Assembly: GCA_025506515.1 (NCBI GenBank) | Contig: CM046457.1 | Location: 3,262,870 to 3,326,869, forward strand | Length of the DNA: 64,000 bases | Direction: 5' to 3' | Source of the DNA: Flaveria trinervia | Lineage: Eukaryota; Streptophyta; Magnoliopsida; Asterales; Asteraceae | In this document: in pieces, positions 48,331-61,574 of the stretch | How the letters are laid out: every line of letters begins with the position of its first letter | Numbering within the stretch: position 1 is the first letter of the stretch | Translations under genes and position numbers: made by a program | Notes under the pieces: generated by a model | The model's input: only the letters and a program-made list of their open reading frames with translations | Told to the model about the DNA's origin: nothing | The model's database searches: none

Positions 48331-49195
48331 ACTCCCAAACTTTAAACAATTGTTGGTTAGTATTTAATAAAGAAAATTAGTTTCAATTAAGACAATAATT
48401 TTTTCGAGTAAAAAGTCGAAATTCTAAATATCATATATTAAATGTTAACATTTTTCTAAATAACCCATCCTCATATCTAATTATGAACTTTTTAATCCCT
48501 CAAACCTAAAACTGGTTTAAAATGTCAACTTGTTGTTTATAATTGTTTGGTTAGATAAACGAATATATTTTACCTAATAGTTTTCATATTTGTGTCATGT
48601 TTAATTAAGATCGTGTACAAAATTACCGCATGTGTTTGAATTGAATGCAAAATGTAAGCACTATTGATTCTTATTGTCAATAACCTATTCTAATTTGGGT
48701 TGAAACCTACTAAAAACGATGAAATTAGTTCATGAAAATCCGCTAGGTAAAATTAGTTAATGATGTTTTAATAACTCTGCAACACAAATCTTTACGCCTT
48801 GATAGCGCGATATAGATTCATATTTTAGGTGGAGCTCTAAATGTATCTAACCATTTTAATCTTTAAGGCGCACAGGAATTGAATGAACACATCCAACCAT
48901 TATTTACAAGGTCATTCACAACATATATATCGTGGTACAATTTCATACGAATCATTTAAAGCCGTAAAAATAGTTATTATCATTTATCATCACATGAGGT
49001 CTAAAACCTTATCAACACAAAGTTGATCATTAGATCATCACTCATTGTCCTTGAGGAAACTTTTTTGTGGTAAGATGATGTACTCCCAACGAAAAATCAT
49101 GGGTTCAAATCCTATAAAATGCATGCTTGAAATTTTAGATGTAAAGTAAAGAGTGTGTGTTTGTCGATAATAAAAAGATCATCTTCATTTCATTC
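48331..49195. other. Gene-free stretch left of the UGT pseudogene
   Basis: AT-rich, no gene seen. Contains GGGTTCAAATCCT near 49103, a B-box-like string with no convincing A-box partner. Confidence 0.35.
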
Positions 49196-49272
49196 AATGA
49201 ACCAATTTGTTGGTCACATGGCCATCTTTAATTCATTTGATGAGTCAATTTGTTGGTAACGCGACCATCTAT
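49196..49272 (+). repeat. Duplicated segment in the pseudogene promoter
   Basis: ATGAACCAATTTGTTGGTCA and GAGTCAATTTGTTGGTAACG begin two tandem, imperfect ~40-base units, both ending GACCATCT/GGCCATCT, just before CTATAAATTCACGTG. Confidence 0.65.
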
Positions 49273-51269
49273 AAATTCACGTGCTCGTAATCGATCACTT
49301 GATATCAACAACGCCTTTCTTCCCATAACGAACGAATCAAAATAACCAAATGGATATCACTAGAAAAAATGGGAGAAACATGTTGGAGTGTTTGCATTCC
49401 CTTTTGCCTCACACCCTGCTATCCTCCTAACCCTCATCCGTCGACTAGCTTATGTCGCGCCTACGGTGGTTTTCTCCTTCTTTAACACTAAAACATCTAA
49501 CAAAGTTTTGTTCTCTGAGCTCACTTGCAACAACATATTGTGGTATGATGTATCAGACGGTAAACCGAAGGATTATGTGTTTGTGGGAACGCCTCATGAG
49601 GATATTAACTTGTTTCTGGCGGTGGCGGAGGAGGAGTTGAAGAAGGGTGTTCGAGTGGCGGAGATGGACACCGGAATGAGGATTAGTTGTCTGGTGGTGG
49701 ATGCTTTTCTTGGGTTTTCGGGTGATATCGCGGCGGAGATGAACTTCCATGGGTGGCATTTTGGCCTGCTGGAACTTGTTCTCTGGCTGCACATTTTTAT
49801 ACTGATCACATCAGGCAAAAATGTGCTCAACTCATAGGTATATTTACACATTTTTACACATACATAATATCAATATAATATTTTCAATAGTAAACCATTT
49901 ATAACAAAAGAACAAAATACTTACACTTGTTCTTGCGATCCACCAAAAAAGGTGTTAGTTATGAAATATAATTTGACGGTATAAGCGTTACACATAACAA
50001 ATATGACATATTCATGATCGGTTAAGTTGCTAATTGTAACTTATTTAATTTCTACCCAAGAATGGTAACACAATAACACAAGATGATGATTAATTATCGG
50101 AACAAATTAATTGTTAATTGCTTTTTATAAAAAAAATCATGCGTCTTGATGATGATCCCTCTAAAAGAATTAATTAATTTCAATTTTATGTTTAGGTTAC
50201 ACAAAACAACATTGATTTTGAGAAAAATTAAAAAGATGGCCTCTAACATTGTGTAATTAGAAATATTGTACCACCCATATCTCATATTTTAAAGACTTAA
50301 TTTCCAGAAAAACAAAATTATAATCTTCCTATTCTAATAAAAGTGTATCTTAGCATAACACATGTCAACACCACAATCATCCTTACCAAAATTTGTTTGT
50401 CTCTTTCTCCTATTAAATAATTATTTTAATTACTAATATTATTATTAACACTTTTATAATTTAATAAATTAAGAAAGGAATCTATTTATTAATATTATGT
50501 CTAAATAAATAAGTTTTCTAAAATAATAATTTTTTCTAAGGCATAAAACTTTTTTAAAAATACAAAATATTTTAAAATTGGTATTTTTAAAAAGTCAATT
50601 TTTTAAAAACCAAAAATAATTAAATTTGAGAGTTATAATAATAATTTTTTTAAAAATAACTGTTTCTATACGGTTTGTTTTAGAACAAAATATTTATTTT
50701 CTTGGAAAAAAAAATTGGAAACAATATTTTAAAAGTTGGTATAGTTGTTTTATTACTTATAGTCATCACTCATCTTATATATAATTTCAGTCATATATAT
50801 ATTAGAATATCAATTTATAATTAATAATCTTTTATATTAATATTTTTTTATTTAACGTAACACAGGAGTTTAATAAAATTAGTATTTAATATACGTGTCT
50901 ACCAAGCTTTAATGGTGAAATCAAATGCACCGGTGTTACATTATTTAATTCAGACTATCATAATTAACACATAAATAATGGATTCAAAGACAAACATTCT
51001 ATTTTAGTTTCAAAACCTCTGGTTCTAACAACCATGAACACTACATGACTCAGAGTACAATTAATATGGATGACGTGAACCCATGTAAAACAATTTGAGC
51101 GCATTATTTTCATGTCCACCCATTGGAATATATAGAAAAGAACGACATTACCAATTTACCATTATGGTTAATGTTAGGTACTTGACATTTATGGTAGGTT
51201 TTATTGGTTGATATTTATAGATATTATTATCTGTTGATTAATTACTCATACCGTAAATGCACTCATGTT

Positions 51270-51730
51270 GTAAACGAAGCAAACGTCTGGTGAACAGTTC
51301 ATGAACCGTTCGACGGGATGTTTGTTTATGTTCGTTTGTTTAATAAATGAACGAACACAAACAAAAAAACTATGTTCGTTTAGTTAAACGAGCGAAAATG
51401 AAACAAGGCGTGTTCGTTCATCTATGTTCGTGAATGTTCGATAATGTTTGTGATGAAAATGCAGATTTTATTATAAATAAATATATGATCATATGTATTC
51501 GTTTGTGTTCATTAACTTTTCTTTTTGTACGTTTATGTTCACGAGCATTAGTTTGTGTTTGTTTGCTTTTGTTTGTGGTCGTTTACGTTTGGTAAGTGTC
51601 CATTTCATGAATATGTTCATTTCTTGATGAACAATTAAAGAAATCTTGTTAGTAAGTGTTCATGAATAGTTAATGAACAATTTATTTTTTAAGAAACGAA
51701 TACAAATATCGTTCGATTCGTTTGCATCCC
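51270..51730. repeat. GTTCGTTTA-rich element in the pseudogene intron
   Basis: Dense repeats of TGTTCGTTTGT, AACGAACA and ATGTTCGTGAATGTTCG in both orientations, ending GATTCGTTTGCATCCCTAC. This is the pattern of a short non-autonomous hAT-like element, whose ends often read CAGGGATG. Boundaries uncertain. Confidence 0.45.
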
Positions 51731-52362
51731 TACCCGCGTTGATAAACGACTAGATAACCTAGAGAATAATTTTATTAGAATTCTATCTATATGGCAATGA
51801 GTTACTATCAAAAATAATAGATTCTGGACTTAAAAGCCAAACCAAAAATTATTTTATTGATCTTTTATTGGATTTCACCGAGTAACTAGTTGTCGACGAT
51901 ACTCATTTGTTTTGTTTAGTAATAGGAGAATTGTTTGGGTGTAAACTTAATCTTACAAAGAAATTAAGAAAGCAAGTTTCTAGATATAATTTATGAATTA
52001 CACTTTCCACATTATTAATTGATTTTAGAGTACATGAAATTTGGTTCAAACAAAAATATTCTTTAGAATAGCTCTTCCTAATAGAACCCCAGTAAGTATT
52101 TTAAACAATTATTTAGAAATACCCGAAATTCAAGTCAACATTTAGGATGTTTCAGGGTTGGATAAGCAAATATGAGACCTGATATAATATTATTTTTTAT
52201 TTTTTATTAACGTGTATTGGACGGGTATAGGCTTATAAGATATACTCGTTTACCCAATCCTATTACCGGATAATGTGTACCCGGTTTTTCAATTATATAC
52301 CTAAAAATACTTTTATTTTCTTATCTATTTAGATTATATTATACATATTTTTAGTTACATTA

Positions 52363-52592
52363 TATTATCTCAGATTAATAAGGATTTCAATTTCCTTTTC
52401 CCACTAATCTTTCATTCTTATTTCTTGTCTCCTACTATGAGAATCCATAGCTAACATTATATACAGATTAAATACCAACTATGGTACATTATATTATCTC
52501 AGATTAATTAAGGATTTCATTTTTCTTTTCCCACTAATAATTCATTCTTATTTCTTGACTCCTACTATGAGAATTCATAGCTACCATTATAC
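52363..52592. repeat. Tandem duplication, ~120 bp
   Basis: ATTATATTATCTCAGATTAA starts near 52363 and again at 52487; both continue GGATTTCA, CCCACTAAT, TTCATTCTTATTTCTTG, CTCCTACTATGAGAAT. Confidence 0.8.
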
Positions 52593-52900
52593 CCACTATG
52601 ATGCTACAGGGGCTTTTAGTTTCTTGAATTTGGCCATAAACTTTTTTGATGATTGAATTTTTTTCACAAATATTCTTTTTGTTATTTTAATTGTGTATAT
52701 TTTTTTAGTCTGGCTCACATGTGATAGTTTTGATTTGGTTTTAAAAGTAAAAACCAAGTCAAAACAATCACACGTGAGCCAAGCTGAAAAATATACACAA
52801 AAAGAAAAAAATTAAAAATTCAAACACCAAAAAGTTTGTGGCCAAATTCAAGAAACTAAAAAGCCCATGTAGCACCATAGTTGGTCTTTAATATCTATAT
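52593..52900. mobile_element. Foldback MITE in the pseudogene intron
   Basis: GCTTTTAGTTTCTTGAATTT near 52615 is repeated inverted as AAATTCAAGAAACTAAAAAG near 52843, and the arms continue through TGGCCA, AAAATATACACA and GGCTCAC to a centre near 52743. Almost the whole ~290 bases would fold as one hairpin. No coding capacity. Confidence 0.8.
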
Positions 52901-54480
52901 AATGTTTTAATTGGTAAGAGTATTTTTGAAATTTCATAGTATATATCTAGCTTTTCTTTATATTCTTTTCTATTTCTTTAAAGTTTACTTTTAATATTGT
53001 AGCTAATTATAATTTAACACACTAAATTGGTAATGATACATCTACTTACGTGACGCTTTTTATATATTTATTTTTTTGGTAAAACAGATTTTACAGTTCG
53101 CTTTTGTTTTTCTTAATGTTCATTTGTACAATGATGTGTCTTTTTTCGTGATTTCCAGATATTGTAGTATTGCGTTTTCTATCTACGTTTCGATATTAAA
53201 AACCTAGTCGTTGCAACACACGGTATATCTCAATAGTTACCTTTAGAAAGCATGATATTTTTTTTGGTATGGTTGTAGTAATTTAGCCTATAGTTTATAT
53301 TGTTCTACTATTGAATTTTGGCTATGTTTTGTTTGATATTGATATAATGTCGTAACTTCAACAAATTGCCGATGGTTATACCCGATGGGAGTATCCAACT
53401 CGTATTTTCTATAACACTAATGGGTATACCTGATTACTTGCGGGCATGTTTGCGAGTAAATACCAAAACATACCCAACGGGTTGGATCACTCACCTACAT
53501 TCCATTTTCATCCCTATACATGTGTAAAATTTCTTATCATTTTGATGTTCTTTTTCTTGTTTTAATGACCAAAATCTTATATTTTTGTTGTACCAACATT
53601 TGTGTTCATAGGTTCTACAGGACCCAACCAAGAAATTGACGACTTGATCCCCGGACTCGAAGCAATTCGACTAGGTGACTTACCAAGTGGAGTCGTGTTG
53701 GGAGACCTCGAATCACCATTCGCAACCATGCTACATAAAATGGGAAAAACCCTAGCCAAAGCAACCGCGGTTCCCATAAATTCATTCCAAGAACTAGACC
53801 ATGATCTAACCGAAAACCTCTCTTCAAAGTTGAACAACTTCCTCAACATTGGTCCCTTTAATCTCGTATCAAAAGAAAAAACACCATTCAAACTTGATGA
53901 ATATTCTTGCATTTCATGGTTAGACAATCAAAAGGCAAGAGAAGTTGCCTACATTTCCTTTGGTAGGGCATGCAAGCCTCCGCCTCACGAGCTTGTCGAG
54001 TTGGCTGAAGCGCTCGAAGAGACCAAAACCCCGTTTCTTTGGTCGATAAACAAAGAGTGCATCGATCATTTGCCTAAAAGTTTCTTGGAGAGAACAAGCA
54101 CTTATGGGATTGGGAAAGTAGTACATTGGGCTCCACAAGATCAAGTATAAATCATGTTGCAATAGGGGTGTTTGTAACACACGGCGGATGGACCTCGGTG
54201 TTGGAGAGTCTAGGAGCTGGTGTCCCGATGATATGTCGGCCGTTTTTTTGGGGATCGTCATATAAATTCTCGGATGGTCGAGAGATGGGGAATCGGGATG
54301 AAAATCCAAGGTGGGAATTTCACGAAACATGCAACGCGTTGTGCTTTGGAACAGATTCTCTCGTCGTCTAAAAGTCGCGACGAGAGAATGAAGCACTTAA
54401 GGTCTTGCTCATAAGGTAATTGGACCAAGTGGGAGTTCTATTCAAAATTTCAACACTTTGGTAAAGGTGTCACGGGTGCC

Positions 54481-55418
54481 ACCAAACATCCTATATCTAA
54501 CGTTTGAAGTTTATTGAGTTAATTTCCTAATATTATGTTTGAAAACTTGTATAAGAAACCCAAGTTAAATAGCGTATTGGGTTTAATAAGAATGTTGTAA
54601 AATTAATTACAACCTTAATAAATTAAGAAGCATAAGTTTAATAATAAGATTTTGATTTCAAAATTTTAACCTTTCATAACTTTGTTTAAAAAAATATGTT
54701 GACACTAAATAGATTCTCTAAAGACATATAAATTACAAATATAAGGTAACTTTTTATCTTGATATATACAATCAAAATGAGTTACCGAATAAGTATCAAG
54801 TAAGAGTATATTTAGTAAATCCCATTTGTAAAGTAAGGATCATTAAAAAACTAATTAGTGTTCTACTAATGATTTACTGCTCATGACCTTTAATCATGAA
54901 TCCGGTGAGAATGCTCTAATAGTCGGCTTGTCGCCTTTCAACCCAATTTAGATCAAACCATAAGCATCAAACTGGAGGGACTGGTTTTCACTGGTAAAAT
55001 TGTTAAACTATTAATTCTTGCTTTTCTAGATTTTTTTACTCAATTGTATACTACACACTATACATTGGACCTAGTGTCTTTCAATGGGGTTAGTTACATG
55101 AAGATAACTTGTTAGAATGGGTCCTAAGCTGGTTATAGCATCTGGATCCCGATGATAAAATGTGCGAACTATGTTAGATTTACACAAACAAACATGCTCA
55201 GTAATTTTCTACTTACATGGTAATTACTCCAAAAGATTTAGAGACGTAACAAATAAGTGCAAAAAGATGTCATTGAGAATAGCGTATCTAGTACTTTTAT
55301 GCAAGCGTAGAAAGTGATAGTCGATACAAGGTTGATCGATAGTTTGTTCTTGTATTGTACATGATATTCTAAACATTATATTACGCGGTAGTAACAAGAT
55401 GGATATCGACTCGATCAG
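54481..55418. other. Intergenic region between UGT pseudogene and psbR
   Basis: No gene seen. The right end should contain the psbR 3' UTR (minus strand). Confidence 0.45.
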
Positions 55419-56671
55419 TTACTGTGCCAAAGCACTTGTGCTGTAAACAAGAAGTGCACCTCCTCCAAGAATTCCAGCTAGGGTAACTGCCCAAATCAAC
55501 AAACCCGTTTTGCCTGCATATCATAACGTAACTAATTAGAGTTGGCCTACGTTTCGATATTTTTCTCCTAGGATATTTAAGGTTTGGTTTACATGTTTCA
55601 AAGGTCAATAACCAGGGAGTTAAATTGTTAGTAATGGTTTAGTCTCTTTAAAACCAAAACTATATGATTGTATAAAAATGTAAGGTGTTGGTTATTTCTA
55701 CGGTTTAGTTTCATATATGGGTTGATCTGAAACTTTATAACGTATTAACTTAACCAGTATTGATGTTTATAGAAAAATAACTTCTTTTACGCAATTGTAG
55801 AAGACTTTTAGATACATGTAAGGTACTTGTATATTCTTTTCGTTATATTGATTAGTCAATCGAACTTGATCCTGATGGTTTTGAATCAAATACAGTGTTA
55901 TAAAACCAAGCCGATGATCGGTTTAGTTGTTTCACACGTTTAATTGTTTAAACCGGAGAGAGAACACCTTAATTAGTTTCTAATAACACTTAGTGGGCAT
56001 ATGATTAACCAAACAAAAGAATAGATTACTCACCACCAACATAGACATCACCACTTGGAGACCATTCATCTTCATTGTAGATAGGACTGTTGACCATCAG
56101 ATGTCCATTAATCATATTCATCAGATGATCTCTTGAAAATACTATGAAAATGATAAACAAAAGCAAGAACTTGTAGTAGATTTATGAAACAATACCTGTA
56201 TCCATCAACATTAGCACCATACTTATCAACAAATTGGTAAACACCCTTCCCTGAATCACAATTTGCAAGCAATTTAGCCTTAAATTGATCGAGTTAATTC
56301 TCGACGAAATCATTAAAGAAGACGAAAGTAGAAAGACACAAAACCTTTGGCTTCCTTCCGGATGCGTCTAGGCCATCCCTCAATGCCATCCCACCGTTAA
56401 CGCCTATTAAAACAAAAAAGGATTATCAACTAGGGTCGTTCAAATAACAGCTATATTCAAAGCTCGATCGGAGAAAACTGATCGATCAGCTGGTTTAGAA
56501 ACCAAACTAGCTTGACTCGAATAGGTTACAAACCTAATTAACCAGCTTAGATCCATATGTTTACAAATCGAGCCAACTCGACTAAACAATTTTTTATTAT
56601 TATATATAAATGTAATTGTGAATGTTTCACTTTGTAAAGGCAATAATTCTTTTATTATTATTATATATTAA

Positions 56672-56764
<93 letters not shown>

Positions 56765-57355
56765 TTATGTCCTAATTGTAGCTCAATACAAAATACTAAT
56801 TGTTACCCACTTACCGATACTAAGTATAACAAAGATGTCTCAAAAACTCGAAAATTCACTAGAAATTGGTTCATATTTAAAAGAATTTATAAATTTATTA
56901 GTAATTATGTGTCTTAAATAACCCAATAAATAAATAATCATTTAAAACTCAATAGCTTATTTCACTGCAGGGTTCTGATAAGTTAACCCAATTAAGTCTA
57001 AAAATTTAAACTTATTAATTTCTTAGTTGCTACATATGATATGATGTAAACAAGTCGAGTTTACAAGCAAGTCATCTTGGTTCGGATTGTTTATAACTCG
57101 ACATGTTCACAAGCCGAGCCGAGATCATAGTCTGGGCTCGGTTCGTCTCATTAACGAGACGGCACCGGGTAAAACTAATTAATGAGAGAGTGAGAGAGAA
57201 TAATAACCGTAGGGTTTGTCAGTTTTGATCTTCTTGCCACTACTGGCATAAACCCTAAATGGAGTTTTTGAGGGAAGAGAAGGGAGACCCTTCACTGCAA
57301 CAAATGAAGATGAAGGCTTGAGGTTCAATGAAGAAGACATCACTGTGGTCGCCAT
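55419..57355 (-). CDS. PSBR: PsbR, photosystem II 10 kDa protein, chloroplast precursor
   Basis: Nuclear-encoded thylakoid protein that helps assemble the oxygen-evolving part of photosystem II. Five exons on the minus strand: 57208-57355, 56345-56403, 56196-56245, 56034-56086 and 55419-55513; 134 residues, near the usual 140. The start MATTVMSSSLNLKPSSSF is a Ser/Thr-rich transit peptide. KKIKTDKPYG, LRDGLDASGRK, VDKYGANVDGYSPIYNEDEW and the C-terminal membrane helix LIWAVTLAGILGGGALLVY ending STSALAQ are the family's signature. All introns are GT-AG and phases agree if exon 3 begins at 56245. The stronger-looking acceptor CAG, giving exon 3 from 56250, would shift the frame. Intron 1 holds a long AT microsatellite. 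Apparently functional. Confidence 0.9.
56675..56761. repeat. (AT)n microsatellite in psbR intron 1
   Basis: About 85 bases of nearly pure AT dinucleotide. Its length in the assembly may not be exact. Confidence 0.9.
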
Positions 57356-57480
57356 TGATATTGATCTCTATGCTGTTTACAGTTTTCTTGATTTTCTGCA
57401 CCTAAATCAAGAAATGCTTTAATGGACATGATATGATGATGTTAACGACAATGATTCATTAACTGGTGATTTCATGTTTA

Positions 57481-57486
57481 CACGTG
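57481..57486 (-). promoter_or_regulatory. G-box in the psbR upstream region
   Basis: ACACGTGT contains CACGTG about 125 bases before the psbR ATG; a GATAAT I-box-like string lies further up (~57530). G-box plus I-box is common in light-regulated photosynthesis promoters. Motif match only. Confidence 0.4.
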
Positions 57487-57825
57487 TCAGTTAACCTATG
57501 GTCTAGTTATGGATATGGATTTCATACCATTATCTAATGCTACTAGAATGTGAGGTTCATAGTGTTTTGATTGACATGGCAAAATTTGTGGTAGAAGATG
57601 GTTTTTTTTTTTTTTTTTTAAATTCTTCTTTTTTACAATTTTCATTTGTAGTGTTACATTTGAAATGATTTATTAATTTTGAGGCTGGCTTTTTTAAGGA
57701 TGTTATTTTTCTATCTCTTTAATAATTTAATGTTTGAATTGAAATGATTAACTTGTTTGATTAAACAAATCTTTTTTGGGTATGACCGACTTAACTTATT
57801 TATTTATCGATTTATAAATTCGTGT

Positions 57826-57912
57826 AACATTAGAATTATAAATTAAAAAATATTTTATATGATCAACAACATTAGAATAATAAATTATAAAAAATATTTT
57901 ATATGATCAACT
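57826..57912. repeat. Two-copy ~43-bp tandem repeat
   Basis: AACATTAGAATTATAAATTA... and AACATTAGAATAATAAATTA... follow directly, both ending ATATTTTATATGATCAAC. Confidence 0.85.
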
Positions 57913-58616
57913 AGTCAACTCGTATATGACCGATTTAACTCATTTATTGCTACATGTTTAAAAGTTTTACTACAACTTAATTACAACTCATTTAGATAAC
58001 TAGGTTACATTTATTGTGTTGGTTACATGATTTTAAGTATTACAGGTTAGGGTTAATATGTTTGACCTGAATAAATATAAAAGTCATGTTCATGCTCGTC
58101 ATTTCTTTACAAAGAGCCAACCCAAAACCCACCAACCTACAAAATTGAGCAAAAGCAACCAAAATTTGTGACCGCAAAAAGCAATTGTAGTGTTAGCGAT
58201 TGGATTAGCTAATGCAACGTTTGATTGTAAATTAGAGAAAGAAACCCTAAAGTCAGTCATATATAGTTTTTAATTCCTTTCTTGAACCAACCAAAAGATG
58301 ACATGTGGCACACAACAATTTTTTTGTTTCTCTATTACAACTTTAAAAAATGGTGTTTTATAAAGTTCTAACGTGCTACTAAGATTATGAAGTAAAAATG
58401 TACAAAAGTTTAACTTGAGGCTTTAGAAATGCTTTAGAAATTCAAATGAATTAAAGTGATACTTTTTAAAGATTTAAAATAAACATTATTAATTTAAAAT
58501 TAGTTGAGGGGGTTTCTAGCCAACGACAAATATCACCGACCTTTATAGTTGTGTACAAAGTATAATCTTACATTCCTACCCTTGATTTTGTGCCAAATAA
58601 AAGGACTATTGACCAC
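57913..58616. other. Gene-free stretch
   Basis: No coding or RNA feature seen; far upstream of psbR. Confidence 0.4.
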
Positions 58617-58708
58617 ATAAGCCCAAAGACCAACAACTATTGGCTCATTACTCATAAGCCCAAAGACAAACAACTATTGGCTCATTACTCATAAGCCCAA
58701 AGACCAAT
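58617..58708. repeat. 37-bp tandem repeat, 2.5 copies
   Basis: ATAAGCCCAAAGACCAACAA begins at 58617, with near copies at 58654 and 58691 (the last partial). Confidence 0.9.
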
Positions 58709-59077
58709 TGTTGTTAAGAATTCAGGTGGTTCATGCCTTCATGGTGATGGTTGTGGGCCGAGAAATTTTATTGAATCATCTGTATTTTGTATTTCACCGA
58801 TTAGACAAAACCTTTTATTTCCCGGAACAAATAACTTTTAGTTAAGCCTCAATAATAGTAAGCAATATCAAATTAGACTTAGAGAGTTAGAGACTGTTTT
58901 GTGATCTCTTAATGATACTTAAAAAGTTACATCTTAATGGTTCATAATCTGATAATTTCAGTAGCGAATCTTGAACACTTTCACAGGAAGACGAACTCGA
59001 TATATATATAAAAATGTATACTATCAGACCAAAAATTTACACTACCGATCAAAAAATAGAGGGGCGGTGCCCATCCT

Positions 59078-59096
59078 CCCCCCCCCCCCCCCCCCC
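59078..59096. repeat. Poly(C) run of 19
   Basis: Uninterrupted C run in an otherwise AT-rich region; length could be an assembly artefact. Confidence 0.85.
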
Positions 59097-60714
59097 TCGC
59101 TCCGGGGGCCGTATTAACCTCCACCAACGGTTAATTATTAAAGATAGTTTTAAGTCTGGATGGTTTAGATGTTATTATGAATCAATAATATGTAACCTCA
59201 TTAAAATGCTACCAAACAGTCTCTTAACATAAATTACACGGATACTCTTTGACTTGTTAAGTTAATATAATTTAGTTTCAATATTTTTTTCTAATAAATA
59301 TACCATTTGAACACTTTATCATTCTAAACCTACAAAATATGTAAAACAAAGTTAAAGCAACCAATGTATTTACTAAATAACTAATATTCAATAGAGAGTA
59401 ATAAATAGTATACACCGTTCCATTAGGATTTAGGACCATTACTTCTCTTCATTTATGTGTAGAGCCAAGAAATAGGACGTAAAGAAGTATGACAGGGGCG
59501 ATTTGTATCTTCCATTTATGCTGAATTAAGTTTTAATATTATTTTATGTGTTCAATGAATATTATAAAATGTCACTATTAAAAAATGGATTTTCATGTGA
59601 TCTTATTTGGATATGTTTATTGTGAATAGAATATTAGTTACATTCCGGTGGAGTGAAGTAACATACAATCCGGTCCCATAGTCCACATACAAACTCAAAA
59701 GTGAACCATTCAAACATGTTTTATTGTTAACTTATGTAGTTGTGTGTCGGCGTGATGGAAGCTAAATAAAGAAAGTTAGAAGCGCAGAGAAAAATAAATG
59801 TATTTGAAATTTAAATGAAAAATATTACTAAATAATAATCAAGTTTTAAAAGTGTTATAATTTAATCACTTATGTATATTTTTCATAAATTGGACATCCA
59901 AACGATCAAATCGAGTCATTACCAAATTTTATTATGACAAGAAAGTAAAGATGGAAAAGACATAGGAGTTAGAATTTTTAATATATAAAATTATATTAAA
60001 AAAACATGTTAATTATGAAAAAATAAAAAAAGTGCCTAAAATTTACGTCAACGTTCTATATCAGCATCAAAAGATAGAAAAAACATTTTCTAACTGAATC
60101 CAAAAATATAACATGCTAAAAATATGTTATGACTTTTAATTTGTATAAAATATAAAAAAGAGTAATCTGATTGAAACACTTTTAAAACTTGAGTTACTTA
60201 ATTGGAATACTTTTAAAAGTTTGTTACTATTTTACAAAGTTACCCCTTTAAAGTAACACTAGTATTAAGCCTTTCGTGATACAGCGGATGGCGTAAAACT
60301 ATATCAAGCTGAATCAATGACACGCCATTGTCAGTGACTACTAATACTGGCAAAACTTGTATTAAAAAGAATAAAAATAAAAACGAAAAATAAAACCGAA
60401 CAAAAAATAAACGTAAAAACGTTAAACCACGAGACGAAACATAAAAGATCTAGAACAAAAAGTGTCATTGTTCTTAAAAATGGTACTAGACCATGGGGCA
60501 TACCCATATGTCATCTTTTATCATTTTATGTTGCCACACACATCATCACCATCTTTGTTTAATATTTATAGAATCATATCAAACACTAAATTACCAAATT
60601 TTAGAATTAGATGACGTTATAAATAACAATGATCATTAGTCCAACTAGTTAAGATGAAATACTCATATCATGTAAATATTAGAAGATTATAGTTTAAATC
60701 TCACTCTAAGCAAA

Positions 60715-60762
60715 ATTGATATGTGAATAAATTGATATATGAATAAATTGATATGTGAATAA
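60715..60762. repeat. 16-bp tandem repeat, three copies
   Basis: ATTGATATGTGAATAA three times in a row, the middle one with ATAT for ATGT. Confidence 0.9.
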
Positions 60763-61474
60763 ATCTCCTAACATTTTTAAGAGTAAAAATGTTGGTCATA
60801 TTTTTATGATTCATACACTCTAAGATATCAGTGCACATTATGATTCATAGATGTATGATAATGACTCGTAAATGCTAACGTAATTCAGTCATACGTGATT
60901 TGCTGATATTGGGCCCTTTGTTAAAATCTTGATTTATCGTGCTATTAAAATCAAAATTAACTTATATACAGAATTTCAAATTTTGAAGAAATTAAAGGTG
61001 CATGGTATAACAATAGATCATCTGGGAACATTCACAGTTCATTTCTTAAAATCGTGTGAGTGGAAGCTCTTAAATTATATGGAACGGTTTAAGTGGTTGT
61101 GAGTGGAGGACAGAAAAATATTACCGTTCATCTGTAAATTTAAATATTTATTGTTCAACCCTTATAAAATCTTAATATTCTTAAAAGTAGTTATGAATGG
61201 AAGAGAACGAAAAAGTAATGAAAAATGTATAAAATTATATTATTTAATTGAAAGGAGAGAGAAGAAGTATTGATTTTTAATATAATTATAAGAATGAAAA
61301 AAAGATACGAGATGTAAGTGCTCTGAAGCCACTACTTTTATCATTATCAGCCGGTGAGGATGATCACTTCACATATATTATCTCGTCATGTAGTTTGACA
61401 ATTATTCCACACCCGACGATTATAATCGATGTTACCAAACATTTTGAGAAAACCATGTTGTGATAGAAAATGTT

Positions 61475-61574
61475 NNNNNNNNNNNNNNNNNNNNNNNNNN
61501 NNNNNNNNNNNNNNNNNNNNNNNNNNNNNNNNNNNNNNNNNNNNNNNNNNNNNNNNNNNNNNNNNNNNNNNNNN
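61475..61574. other. Assembly gap (100 N)
   Basis: Exactly 100 N, the usual placeholder for a scaffold gap of unknown length. Open frames spanning it are meaningless. Confidence 0.98.

Larger units (their letters stand above)
49351..54480 (+). pseudogene. Degenerate UGT78-like glucosyltransferase copy
   Basis: Paralogue of 2642-4171. Exon 1 is 49351-49837, intron 49838-53611 (3774 bases against 150 in the intact gene), exon 2 from 53612 to ~54480. Lesions: the ATG at 49351 is out of frame with FAFPFASHP; one base is lost near 49744; a base lost at ~54147 gives TAA at 54148-54150 inside the PSPG box; one extra T in the run 54243-54249; two bases missing near 54401. The PSPG Asn after GGW is Thr. 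Catalytic His and Asp regions are still recognisable. Splice sites look intact. The copy is no longer able to make a normal enzyme unless some indels are sequencing errors. Confidence 0.88.
58709..61474. other. Gene-free AT-rich stretch
   Basis: No gene recognised. It holds a 19-base C run at 59078-59096 and a 16-base tandem repeat at 60715-60762, listed separately. Confidence 0.45.

Noticed and set aside
49085..49160. SINE with GGGTTCAAATCCT B-box
   Set aside because: No convincing A-box at the right spacing and no poly(A) or target duplication found.
60640..60712. Second SINE-like segment (AGTTTAAATCTC)
   Set aside because: B-box too weak; no repeat partner in the window.
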